From: Fen-1231 sp035286465
Lineage (GTDB): Bacteria; Gemmatimonadota; Gemmatimonadetes; Gemmatimonadales; Gemmatimonadaceae
NCBI GenBank assembly: GCA_035286465.1
Contig: DATEDF010000132.1
Span: 1-64,000 of the forward strand
Direction of reading: 5' to 3'
Length of the DNA stretch: 64,000 nt
Part shown: piece by piece, positions 8,741 to 17,250 of the stretch
Layout: each line of letters begins with the position of its first letter
Position numbering within the stretch: the stretch's first letter is position 1
Translations under genes and position numbers: made by a program
The notes under the pieces: generated by a model
What the model was told of the DNA's origin: nothing
Seen by the model: the letters and a program-made list of their open reading frames with translations, nothing else
Databases searched by the model: none

Positions 8741-9756
8741 ATGCAACAGTGCTCGTGACCGGCGCCGCCGGGTTCATTGGGATGCACACCGTCCTGCGCT
8801 TGCTCGACCGCGGCGACGAAGTGATCGGCGTCGACAACCTCAACGACTATTACGCGGTCTCACTGAAGGAGGCTCGCCTCGCGCGACTCCAAGGCCTCCG
8901 TGGGTATCGCCACTGCACGCTCGATATCGCCGCCCGCGTCGGCTTGCGTGCGCTTTTCGATGAAACAAGGCCGCAGCGCGTGATCCACCTCGCGGCACAA
9001 GTGGGCGTGCGCCATTCGGTCAGGAATCCACATGCTTTCGTCGACAGCAACTTGGCTGGGTTCGTGAATGTCCTCGAAGGGTGCCGACACCTCGGTATCG
9101 AGCATCTCGTGTATGCGAGTTCGTCCACCGTATACGGCGGCAATGAGAAGATGCCGTTTTCAGAGCACGATGGGGTCGACCATCCAGGCAGCCTGTACGC
9201 CGCAACAAAGAAGGCCAACGAACTGATCGCGCACACGTACGGTCATCTCTATGGCCTGCCAACGACTGGCCTCCGCTTCTTCATGGTGTACGGCCCGTGG
9301 GGTCGGCCCGATATGGCGTACTATCTGTTTACGAGATCGATCTTGGAGGGCAGTCCAATCGATGTGTTCAACCACGGTCGCATGCTGCGGGACTTTACAT
9401 ACATCGACGACATCGTGGAAGGTCTGACGTGCGTGCTGGAGAAACGACCAACTCCGGGGCCAGCGGTGAGTGGGCAGAGGAGAGACCCCAGCCGCAGCGA
9501 CGCTCCGTACCGCGTTTTCAACATCGGTAGCAGCAGGCCGATCGAGCTTCTGGATTTCATCGATGTGCTCGAACACGCCTTGGGGCGGAAGGCTCGGAAG
9601 AACCTGCTCGCGATGCAACAAGGTGATGTGCCCGCTACGTACGCCGACACCACCGAACTCGACGCGTGGGTCGGCTTCAAGCCAGCCACCTCAATCACAG
9701 ATGGTATCCAACGTTGCGTCGATTGGTATGTCCGATTTCACAAAGTTGATCGCTAG
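8737..9756 (+). CDS. UDP-glucuronate 4-epimerase
   Basis: Extended SDR of 339 residues with VLVTGAAGFIGMHT at the N-terminus, VIGVDNLNDYYAVSLKEARL, HLAAQVGVRHS, YASSSTVYGGN, the YxxxK in SLYAATKKANE, VYGPWGRPDMA and QGDVPATYADT near the end. The DNLNDYYdvsLKeaRL and PWGRPDMA signatures separate UDP-GlcA 4-epimerases from UDP-Glc 4-epimerases. It would supply UDP-galacturonate to the locus. The start overlaps the Wzz stop by ATGA, implying coupled translation. An insertion-like stretch around residues 240-255 (GPAVSGQRRDPSRSD) is compatible with the loop seen in this group. Confidence 0.9.
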   Translation: MNATVLVTGAAGFIGMHTVLRLLDRGDEVIGVDNLNDYYAVSLKEARLARLQGLRGYRHCTLDIAARVGLRALFDETRPQRVIHLAAQVGVRHSVRNPHAFVDSNLAGFVNVLEGCRHLGIEHLVYASSSTVYGGNEKMPFSEHDGVDHPGSLYAATKKANELIAHTYGHLYGLPTTGLRFFMVYGPWGRPDMAYYLFTRSILEGSPIDVFNHGRMLRDFTYIDDIVEGLTCVLEKRPTPGPAVSGQRRDPSRSDAPYRVFNIGSSRPIELLDFIDVLEHALGRKARKNLLAMQQGDVPATYADTTELDAWVGFKPATSITDGIQRCVDWYVRFHKVDR

Positions 9757-9901
9757 CGTCCTCGGACGTACGCCCCCGAATCTCCGATCGAGAAGTCGGA
9801 CGAGCATTCTTCCGGTTACTCGTCCGGCCACTTGCCGCTGCCGTGCGTCGTCAGGGACCTCCAACCGAACCGTCCACGCGCACGAAGCGGGGTGCCTCTG
9901 A

Positions 9902-10996
9902 ATGGATACACCCTTCATCCCGCAGATGGAGCCCTGGTTCGGGGAGGAAGAGAAGCGCGCGCTCTGCGAGTACATGGACGAGGGTGGGTTCATCACTGAG
10001 TTCAAGCGTACGCAGCAATTCGAGCGAATGGTCGGCGAGTTCACCGGGGCGAGGCACTGTGTTGTCGTGAACAACGGCACCATCAGTCTCACCATTGCGG
10101 CGATGTCGCTTGGTGTCGGGGCTGGTGACGAAGTGATCGTGCCAAACTACACGATGATCGCGACACCAAACTCGGTAAAGATGTTTGGAGCGGTGCCCGT
10201 GTTCGTCGACGTGGAGCGGGAAACGCTCTGTATGGACATCGAATTGGCCCGCGGGGCTGTCACCGCGAAGACCAAAGCGATTATGCTGGTGTCCGCGAAC
10301 GGGCGCTATCCTGGGGCGGGCATTACGGCCTTTGAGAAGTTCGCCGCGGAGCGCGGCATCGCGCTGATCGAGGACGCTGCCCAGTCGCTCGGATCTCGAT
10401 ATCCGGATGGCAGACACATCGGTCGCGCTGGGATCGTCGGCAGTTTCTCCTTCTCTGCACCAAAGATCATCTCGACCGGCCAAGGCGGTGCGCTCATCAC
10501 TGATGACGATGTCGTGGCGTTCAAGCTGCGGCGGCTCAAGGATTTTGGCCGCTCAGCTGGCGGCACTGATATTCACGAGTCGATCGGTTACAACTTCAAG
10601 TTCACTGAACTTCAAGCATGTGTCGGTATCGAGCAAATGCGGAAACTGCAGGGCCGCGTCCAGCGAAAGAAAGCTCTGTGGACGATGTATCGAGACAGGC
10701 TTCGGAGCATCCCGACGGTCGCGCTATTTGCTCACGATTTGGAGAACACGACACCGTGGTTCGTCGATGCTCTCGTCGAGCGGCGCGAGCAACTGCAGGA
10801 CTTCCTGAAGGAGCGCGGCATCGGGACGAGGGTGATGTACTCGCCAATTAATCGGCAGGCGGCCTACCGGTTGCCGGGCCGCTTCCCGGTGTGTGAACTC
10901 GTGGGTCAGAAGGGACTGTGGCTCCCATCCAGCAATCAACTCACTGAGAATCAGGTCGAGAGGATCTGCGATGCCATTGGGCAGTTCTATGCGTAG
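9902..10996 (+). CDS. DegT/DnrJ/EryC1/StrS-family sugar aminotransferase
   Basis: PLP-dependent nucleotide-sugar aminotransferase of 364 residues. It shows NNGTISLTIAAMSLGVGAGDEVI near residue 57, IEDAAQSLGSRY, and the Schiff-base lysine in SFSFSAPKIISTGQGGAL. The lysine rules out the ColD-type dehydratase variant, which has histidine there. The family transaminates 3- or 4-keto NDP-sugars. With gmd (19.8 kb) and an acyltransferase gene (20.8 kb) in the same locus, a GDP-perosamine synthase role is plausible but not shown. The ATG at 9902 follows a 145-bp gap holding an 8-bp inverted repeat (9797-9804 and 9819-9826). Confidence 0.9.
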   Translation: MDTPFIPQMEPWFGEEEKRALCEYMDEGGFITEFKRTQQFERMVGEFTGARHCVVVNNGTISLTIAAMSLGVGAGDEVIVPNYTMIATPNSVKMFGAVPVFVDVERETLCMDIELARGAVTAKTKAIMLVSANGRYPGAGITAFEKFAAERGIALIEDAAQSLGSRYPDGRHIGRAGIVGSFSFSAPKIISTGQGGALITDDDVVAFKLRRLKDFGRSAGGTDIHESIGYNFKFTELQACVGIEQMRKLQGRVQRKKALWTMYRDRLRSIPTVALFAHDLENTTPWFVDALVERREQLQDFLKERGIGTRVMYSPINRQAAYRLPGRFPVCELVGQKGLWLPSSNQLTENQVERICDAIGQFYA

Positions 10997-11717
10997 GCTG
11001 TTTCGTCATGTTGTGCATTTCAATCAGGAACGGTTGGACAAGTGGGTTTCGGATCGCGCTCGTGAGGTGCCGAGCGGCGCTCGAGTTCTTGATGTGGGTG
11101 CGGGCGGGGGACCTTATCGCGCACTCTTTGCACACTGCGAGTACAAGACGCATGACTTCGGACAACTGAAGTCGGAGCAGATCATCCAGGGGAAGTATGC
11201 GGCCATCGACTACGTCTCAGACATCACGAACATTCCCGTCGGCGACGGAAGTTTTGATGTGATCCTGAGCACCGAGGTCCTGGAGCACGTCCCGCGCCCG
11301 ATAGATGCGCTGAAGGAAATGGCTCGCATTCTGTCGACTGGCGGGCAGCTGTTGCTCACGGTTCCCCTCGGAAGTGGGATACACCAGGAGCCTTACCATT
11401 TCTACGGCGGCTACACTCCGTACTTCTTCGAGTTCTTTCTGAATGCGTGCGGCTTCACGGAGATCGAGGTGACGCCGAAGGGAGGATCGTTCTCGCACTT
11501 CGCACAGTGGCTTGTCTGGTTCTTCAAGCGGTCCAACCCGTTCTCGCTTCGACTGGGCTTGCCAAGCCAAGTGCTCCTGTTCCCGATCTATCTGCTGCAA
11601 CTGCCGAGCGTCGTGTGGCTGTTCTTCTACTGTCGTCTGGTCGATTCAGCGGAGGATCGCTTCCAATTCACCGGCGGCTACTACGTCCGTGCGACAAGGG
11701 GCTCGCGTGCAGGGTGA
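10971..11717 (+). CDS. Class I SAM-dependent methyltransferase
   Basis: A 248-residue protein with motif I RVLDVGAGGGPY, a core acidic stretch before it, DGSFDVILSTEVLEHV (motif IV), and ILSTGGQLLLTVPLG (post-motif). The C-terminal third is hydrophobic (VLLFPIYLLQLPSVVWLFFY), suggesting membrane association. The ATG at 10971 lies inside the end of the aminotransferase gene and is preceded by GAGG; another ATG is at 10989 and the frame is open to 10893. It likely methylates or otherwise modifies a glycan or lipid-linked precursor. The acceptor cannot be told. Confidence 0.85.
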   Translation: MPLGSSMRRLFRHVVHFNQERLDKWVSDRAREVPSGARVLDVGAGGGPYRALFAHCEYKTHDFGQLKSEQIIQGKYAAIDYVSDITNIPVGDGSFDVILSTEVLEHVPRPIDALKEMARILSTGGQLLLTVPLGSGIHQEPYHFYGGYTPYFFEFFLNACGFTEIEVTPKGGSFSHFAQWLVWFFKRSNPFSLRLGLPSQVLLFPIYLLQLPSVVWLFFYCRLVDSAEDRFQFTGGYYVRATRGSRAG

Positions 11718-11728
11718 AGGGCACAGTC

Positions 11729-12520
11729 ATGTCGTCTGAGCTGAAGGGTCAGATCGCTTTCGTTGTCTTGTCGTGCGACCGTTACTCGGATCTCTGGGAC
11801 CCATGCTTCAGGCGGCTGCGGCGATACTGGCCGGGGCTCACCCTTGACGCCTATCTCGTGGCGAATCAGCGACGATTCGAGGGGCACGGGGTTCAGACAC
11901 TGCTCGCCGGGGAGGATCGCGATTGGTCCTCCACCGTTGGATGTGCAGTGAAGCAGATCCGTCACCCCTACGTGTTCTTTTGGTTTGACGATGCATTCCT
12001 GGATGCGTCCGTTGATGAGGGCGAGCTGATCCGGACTCTGCGATGGGCAATCGAGCACGACGCAGACTACCTCCGACTGAGAGATGTGCCGAAGCCGGCT
12101 GAGCGAGTAACCGACAACATCGGCCGCCTGGTTGAAGGAGTACCGTATCGCAACACCTGTTTTGCGGCACTCTGGAGGAGAGAGGTGTTCCTGCGACTTC
12201 TGCAGGACGGCGAATCCGCGGGGCAGTTCGAGATGGAGGGCACGCGGCGGTCGGACGCGTACCCCCGGTTCTACGGCGTCTACCGTCGCCCGTTCGAGTA
12301 CCTTCACGGCGTCGTACGGGGCACTTGGCTCAGGAGCACGTTACGGGAGCTTGTCGCATCGTCGGACGTACGATCGGTGGAACGACCCGTCATGTCTGCG
12401 CGCCAAGAGGCGATTTGGCGAGTCAATGAGATCAAGGGATCCGCGATCGCGAAGCTTCCGCCAGGGTGGGCAGAGCGCCTATTCAAGTTGAAGCGTGCGT
12501 TCACAGGACCGCGGCGATGA
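11729..12520 (+). CDS. Putative glycosyltransferase-like protein of unknown family
   Basis: A 263-residue protein that starts with a short sheet FVVLSCDRYSDLW, then RRYWPGLTLDAYLV, GEDRDWSSTVG and the acidic YVFFWFDDAFLD. The layout (N-terminal sheet, then a DD-containing motif around residue 90) recalls GT-A-fold glycosyltransferases, and similar proteins sit in surface-polysaccharide loci. I cannot assign it to a named family. The ATG at 11729 has an AAGGG nearby and follows the methyltransferase stop by 11 nt. It overlaps the following flippase gene by 4 nt (ATGA), so it is part of the same transcription unit. Confidence 0.65.
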   Translation: MSSELKGQIAFVVLSCDRYSDLWDPCFRRLRRYWPGLTLDAYLVANQRRFEGHGVQTLLAGEDRDWSSTVGCAVKQIRHPYVFFWFDDAFLDASVDEGELIRTLRWAIEHDADYLRLRDVPKPAERVTDNIGRLVEGVPYRNTCFAALWRREVFLRLLQDGESAGQFEMEGTRRSDAYPRFYGVYRRPFEYLHGVVRGTWLRSTLRELVASSDVRSVERPVMSARQEAIWRVNEIKGSAIAKLPPGWAERLFKLKRAFTGPRR

Positions 12521-13890
12521 CGCCAGGCACGACACCCCCGCAGGGATTGCTCGAAGGTGCCATCGCTCAGATCAGAGCGGCGTGGCTCGGCAAGCGGAGA
12601 CACGCTTACAACGTCTCGTCGTTCATCGTGCTGCGTTCTCTCGCGCTGGGCACGTTTGCGATTTCAGTGCCGATCTTCATCAACAGCACGTCCGTGCGCG
12701 AGTATGGTATAGTCGCGATCGGCTTCTCGCTCCTCGGCTTGACGACGCTGCTCGAAGTAGGGGTCGGATACGTCATTACGCAAAGTGCGGGCCGTCGCCT
12801 CGCTCGGACCGGCAAGTCCTATCCCCGCTTGCTCGCGCGCGTCTTCTGGATCTATCTCGGTGCCGCTGTCGCCATTGCGGCGATTCTGGCGACAACTGTC
12901 CTGCTGCTAACAAGCCTGAGTTCTGCCCAAAGGACGCTGTACCTGTGGTTGACCGCGCTTCTCCCGTTCCTTGCCATCAGCGGGACTGTCGCCGCGGCGT
13001 ACCAAGCAAACAACGACTTGGTCTACCTCAACTCGTCACGCTTTCTTTTCGAGTTCGGCAAGGGCATCGCACTCGCCGCCTCCGGCTGGTTTTTGCATGG
13101 CAGCCAAGGCGTGGGACCCATCCTCCTACTCATTGCCTGCGGCAGGGCGTGCAGTGATCTGTACGCGGTGAACCGTCGATACGGCTACTCGCCTGCTCTC
13201 TCGAACATCTCGATGACCAAGCGCGCGCTGTCTGTGGTGCAGCTCGGTTCCCCGGTGATGGGGTGTGCCGCTCTGTTTCTCTCGGTGACGATCGGTGACA
13301 AGCTCTTGATCGCTCACTATCTCGGAACGGCCGACGTCGCGAGCTACGCCTTGGCAGCTGACATCTCCACGAAGGCGTACCTGCTTGTACATGCGACCAA
13401 CTCCTCAATCTTCGCTCTGATCCTCCGAGATCATGCAGTGAAGCAGGACGTCTCCAGGTTCGTCTCAGTATCTCTGGTCTCCGTCCTCGCCGTCGTCGTC
13501 CTCTTCTACCTGCCTTTTGGCTGGAATGCCGAACGGCTCATCTCGTGGTGGATCAATCCCGTGATGGGCAGGCAGACCGCCACGATCGCTCGGGTGATGG
13601 CGGCGTCCGCTGTGGTGTACCTCGTCGGCAATGCGTTCGAGAATGCGCTGCTTGCCATGGGAAAGGCGAGGCTCGTGTTTCTGGCGTATGCGTGCTCCGT
13701 AGCATCGTTCTTTGCCTCGATTGTCATCCAGCTGCCGGACCCGACGCTCCTGTCGTTCGGGGCCTCCTATTTCCTGATGAGCGCCGTCTACGCGACGGCA
13801 GTGTTCGCGGGTTTCCGCCATTCCAAGGTGCGCTCCGGAAAGTTCCGCCCGCGGCCGGTCGCTGGTATGTCCACAGCCGAGATAACCTGA
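12517..13890 (+). CDS. Wzx-type lipid-linked oligosaccharide flippase
   Basis: A 457-residue protein with about 12-14 hydrophobic helices over its whole length and charged loops between them, typical of the MVF/PST superfamily. Examples are GTFAISVPIFINSTSVREYG at the N-terminus, VAIAAILATTVLLLTSL and LVSVLAVVVLFYLPFG. No soluble domain is present. It should flip the undecaprenyl-linked repeat unit across the inner membrane for polymerisation by the Wzy-like protein at 14.85 kb. The start ATG overlaps the upstream stop. Confidence 0.88.
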   Translation: MTPGTTPPQGLLEGAIAQIRAAWLGKRRHAYNVSSFIVLRSLALGTFAISVPIFINSTSVREYGIVAIGFSLLGLTTLLEVGVGYVITQSAGRRLARTGKSYPRLLARVFWIYLGAAVAIAAILATTVLLLTSLSSAQRTLYLWLTALLPFLAISGTVAAAYQANNDLVYLNSSRFLFEFGKGIALAASGWFLHGSQGVGPILLLIACGRACSDLYAVNRRYGYSPALSNISMTKRALSVVQLGSPVMGCAALFLSVTIGDKLLIAHYLGTADVASYALAADISTKAYLLVHATNSSIFALILRDHAVKQDVSRFVSVSLVSVLAVVVLFYLPFGWNAERLISWWINPVMGRQTATIARVMAASAVVYLVGNAFENALLAMGKARLVFLAYACSVASFFASIVIQLPDPTLLSFGASYFLMSAVYATAVFAGFRHSKVRSGKFRPRPVAGMSTAEIT

Positions 13891-13895
13891 CGGCC

Positions 13896-14804
13896 ATGAC
13901 AGAATTCACGGAGAATCAGTTCCTGAACCGCTTCCGCAGCGACAGCGGCAGATCCCAGTTCGGCGAAGATGGCATCCTCGAGCAGATCTTCGAGATCATC
14001 CCGGAAAGCGACCAGAATCACTGGTGCTGCGAGTTCGGAGCATGGGATGGCGAGCATTGCAGCAACACCAACCACCTGATCCTCGACAAGGGGTGGAAAG
14101 GTGTGCTCATCGAGGCGGATGAGGAGCGCTTTCGACAACTCACGCGGACCTATCGTGGAGTCGAGCGAGCAGTCTTGGTGAACCGGCTGGTCACCACCGC
14201 GGGCGCCTCAACGCTCGACAAGATCCTTGACCAAGCGGGTGCGCCGAAGAGCATCGACCTGCTTTCCATCGACGTTGACGGGAACGACTTCCATCTCTGG
14301 GCGTCTTTGCAGTCATACCGGCCGAAAGTGGTCGTCATCGAATTCAATCCATGCATTCCAAACAACATCGAGTTCGTCCAGAAGCCAGATTCATCGCTGA
14401 GGCACGGATCGTCGATCCGTTCCATGACGAACCTGGCCAGCAGCAAAGGATACGAGTTGATCTGTGTGAATGCCGAGAACGCGTTCTACGTGGAGCGCGA
14501 GTATTTCTCGCTGTTCCGGATAGCGGATAACTCAATCGAGGCGCTCAAGTACTACCGAGAGCCGCTCCAAGTGTTTCAACTGTACGATGGCACACTCGTC
14601 TTTCACGGAGAGCCGCACTGCCTGTACTGGTATTCACTCCCGGTCGATTTCAACCGCTTGCAAGTCTTGCCGTGGTTCGTGCGCCGGGCCGGAACGCCGT
14701 GGGGCGGCAATTGGATTCTGAGAGGCGCAATCAAACTGCTGCGAGTCTATCGCAACCGCTTCTGGAAACGAACCGGGATGGACTATGGAGCTTGGAAGAT
14801 GTGA
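13896..14804 (+). CDS. FkbM-like methyltransferase-fold protein
   Basis: A 302-residue protein beginning SQFGEDGILEQIFEIIPE near residue 17, followed by CCEFGAWDGEHCSNT (motif I-like), GVLIEADEERFRQL, DLLSIDVDGNDFHLW and VVVIEFNPCIP. These are features of the FkbM-type Rossmann methyltransferase superfamily, and such proteins are common in glycan loci. Whether it methylates a sugar hydroxyl or has another role is unknown. The ATG at 13896 lies 5 nt after the flippase stop; longer in-frame extensions upstream run inside the flippase gene and carry no motif. Confidence 0.75.
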   Translation: MTEFTENQFLNRFRSDSGRSQFGEDGILEQIFEIIPESDQNHWCCEFGAWDGEHCSNTNHLILDKGWKGVLIEADEERFRQLTRTYRGVERAVLVNRLVTTAGASTLDKILDQAGAPKSIDLLSIDVDGNDFHLWASLQSYRPKVVVIEFNPCIPNNIEFVQKPDSSLRHGSSIRSMTNLASSKGYELICVNAENAFYVEREYFSLFRIADNSIEALKYYREPLQVFQLYDGTLVFHGEPHCLYWYSLPVDFNRLQVLPWFVRRAGTPWGGNWILRGAIKLLRVYRNRFWKRTGMDYGAWKM

Positions 14805-14852
14805 GAGAGCTCACGATCTCCGTCGCGTGTGTGAACGGATGAGGCAGCGTCC

Positions 14853-16127
14853 GTGACTGCGCTTGCGCTCGCCACGGCTATTTGCGGTGTCGGAGTGTTC
14901 TTCTACCTCCGATTCCGTACGATGCTGAATCCACCGAGCATCCATGCGCTGGCGTTTGCCGCGCAACTCGCGATTTACGCGGTCATGCAGCGATACGCCG
15001 CGGGCCAGGGACTGAATTTCGGTGTCATGGCTGACGTCACGAACGTCATTCGTGGGTACCTGATCGCGTCCGTGAGCTTCGGACTGCCATGGCTTCTACT
15101 AGGCAAGAGGGATGGATACCTGAAGATCGACTCGATCACACCCTCGGTGAGGGACATCAGGAGCTTCAAGGTCGTTCTGGCGTGCGAGATTATCCTGTTG
15201 TTTCTCGCTGCGTCGGTGGCCATTGGCCTCGTGGGGTTTCCGCTGGGCTCCATGCTGGCGGGCCGTTTCGATGTAAACCGAATGAATGAGGCGCTAAGGT
15301 CACTGCCGCCCGGCCTTCTGGCGCTCATGTTGTGGATCGCGATTCTCCTCTCGCTGCAGTTGGCGACCGCAATCACGTTTCGTCGCCACTATCGTTTATC
15401 GCGACCGCAACTCGCCGGTGTCGGAGTTGCCATTCTCCTCTCGTCGATCTGGGAGGCCAAGAGGCAGGTCCTGCTCATCATGCTTCTGCTCACGGCCCTG
15501 TTTATGGTCGCTGATCGGGCTCGTCGAACGCAACTGTGGCGTGTGCTCTTTGGACTCGCAGTCGCGTTCGCGGCATTCTGGGTCGTGTACGTGGCTGTAC
15601 AGTTCGTGCGAGTAGGCAATGTCGACAGCGGCCCCTTCTATCTGGAGTTGATTCTGTCTTCGATGTGGCCGCTCCTGAATCTGGACAGAGTCATGGCGTT
15701 CACGCAGGGAACTGGACAACTCTACAGCCTGGTAGCTGGCCTGATTCCGAATCGCTTCTTCGGACACGGGTACGAAGGGTTCCAGAGTGTGCTCTTTGAG
15801 CCGACAAGTTCAGTTAGCTACGTGCTCTATGCATACTTCGATTTCGGGTATTTCGGCATCGCGGGAGCGGCCTTCGTGTTCGGGCTGGTTGCCTTGTGGT
15901 TCTCGTCGCTGTTCAAGCAATCGATCACGGGAGTCCAGGTACGAGCGCTTGTACTATGGACATGCCTGTCTTCGCCGATCTACGCGCACGCCTTTTCGAT
16001 CAACTACTTCCTGATTCCTGTGTCGTTGCTGTTCCTGATCCGAGGTTTCTCGGGCGGCCGCATGTACGTCAGATCGACTGCCCACGCTCCCAAGCGCGGG
16101 ATGGCGGTTGTTCGCCCGGGCACGTGA
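14853..16127 (+). CDS. Wzy-like O-antigen/exopolysaccharide polymerase
   Basis: A 424-residue polytopic protein with about 10-12 hydrophobic helices, including TALALATAICGVGVFFYLRF at the start, a large loop around residues 265-320 (LNLDRVMAFTQGTGQLYSLV, IPNRFFGHGYEGF) and YVLYAYFDFGYFGIAGAAF. Bacterial polymerases of the oligosaccharide-repeat group (Wzy, O-antigen polysaccharide polymerase type) have this layout and little sequence identity. The GTG start is preceded by GAGG with 8-10 nt spacing; the nearby ATG at 14838 is closed by a stop. Its position after Wzx and in the same locus as Wzz supports the role. Confidence 0.78.
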   Translation: MTALALATAICGVGVFFYLRFRTMLNPPSIHALAFAAQLAIYAVMQRYAAGQGLNFGVMADVTNVIRGYLIASVSFGLPWLLLGKRDGYLKIDSITPSVRDIRSFKVVLACEIILLFLAASVAIGLVGFPLGSMLAGRFDVNRMNEALRSLPPGLLALMLWIAILLSLQLATAITFRRHYRLSRPQLAGVGVAILLSSIWEAKRQVLLIMLLLTALFMVADRARRTQLWRVLFGLAVAFAAFWVVYVAVQFVRVGNVDSGPFYLELILSSMWPLLNLDRVMAFTQGTGQLYSLVAGLIPNRFFGHGYEGFQSVLFEPTSSVSYVLYAYFDFGYFGIAGAAFVFGLVALWFSSLFKQSITGVQVRALVLWTCLSSPIYAHAFSINYFLIPVSLLFLIRGFSGGRMYVRSTAHAPKRGMAVVRPGT

Positions 16128-16257
16128 CGCGCGGGCCGTCGCTCGGAAGGGCTCTCGGAGTGTTGCAGCGACCACTCGGAAGCTCGTGTTGACCGAGGGA
16201 CGCGCACTCGCTCGAGGAACCGCATTGAGTGTTCGCTCGAACCACGGTCCATAAGAC

Positions 16258-17154
16258 GTGAATCGTAGAATCGAAGTGTCCGTGGTCCTGCCCTTCAGGA
16301 ACGCCCGCGCGACGATCATCTCGTCGATTCGGTCGATTCTCATGCAGACGTTCGAGGCATTCGAGTTGGTGGCTGTCGACGATGCATCAACCGATGGCTC
16401 ATTGGGGTTGGTGCGATCCCTGGCGGATCCTCGCATCAAGATTCTCGTCAACGACCGGAATCTTGGCTTGGCGGGCAGTCTCAATCGTGGAATCGACGCA
16501 GCGTCAGCACGTTACATCGCGAGGATGGATGCGGACGACCTCTCGTATCCCGCACGTTTGGAAATGCAGTACGAGTGTCTTGAGGAGCACAGGAATGTGG
16601 ACGTACTCGGAACCAGCGCACTGATGTTCTCGGGAGGCGGGGAGTGTGTCGGCGTTCTTCCGAGCACAGCTGACCATGCTGGGATTTGTCGTTCCGGGCG
16701 CTTGGGGTCGTTCCCGCTGTATCACCCGACGTGGATGGGGAAAGCTGCGTGGTTCCGCGGTCATCACTATGACGAATCATTCAGAAAGGCTCAGGACTTC
16801 GAGTTGTTGCTGCGGGCCGCTTCAGTCAGCACGTACGCGAATCTCGAGGAAGTGCTAGTGGGGTACCGGTACTCGCCGCACTCAAGTCTCCGCAAACGGC
16901 TGGAAACCCGGCGCTACACCTGGCTCGCGATGCGAAAGAACTTTGCAGCGACGCACGACTTGCCTGCGCTGATCGGCGGCGGTGTGATGACTGGAGCGAA
17001 GGCTTTGAGAGACTTGCTGATCTCGCTGCGCATCCCGGGAGTAGGTTCGAGCACCACTCGCATCGCGGACGCGACTCCAGGTCAGGTGAAACGGTGGCGT
17101 GAAGTGTGGCGGGAGTTTCAGGGGCAAGAGGTGACCTGGACTATGGCCACGTGA
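16258..17154 (+). CDS. Family 2 glycosyltransferase
   Basis: A GT-A-fold enzyme of 298 residues. It opens with VSVVLPFRNARATIISSIRS, then FELVAVDDASTDGSLGL, NLGLAGSLNRGIDAASARYI, and the metal-binding ARMDADDLSYPARL (DxD). Further on, FRKAQDFELLLRA matches the ED-type acceptor region. It should transfer a nucleotide-sugar residue to the growing lipid-linked unit on the cytoplasmic side. The GTG start at 16258 places the first strand at residue 7; a 130-bp gap with no gene precedes it. Confidence 0.9.
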   Translation: MNRRIEVSVVLPFRNARATIISSIRSILMQTFEAFELVAVDDASTDGSLGLVRSLADPRIKILVNDRNLGLAGSLNRGIDAASARYIARMDADDLSYPARLEMQYECLEEHRNVDVLGTSALMFSGGGECVGVLPSTADHAGICRSGRLGSFPLYHPTWMGKAAWFRGHHYDESFRKAQDFELLLRAASVSTYANLEEVLVGYRYSPHSSLRKRLETRRYTWLAMRKNFAATHDLPALIGGGVMTGAKALRDLLISLRIPGVGSSTTRIADATPGQVKRWREVWREFQGQEVTWTMAT

Positions 17155-17250
17155 CCCCGGGAGGAGAGGATGCGCGGTTGAAGAGGACTCCGTGGACTTA
17201 GGTGCAGCGTCAGCCACGAGAAGACTGTTCCAGCCTTCGAGAATCGTCGC

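Noticed and set aside
9797..9826. 8-bp inverted repeat before the DegT aminotransferase gene as a terminator
   Set aside because: The loop is 14 nt and no T-run follows; it is not a convincing intrinsic terminator.
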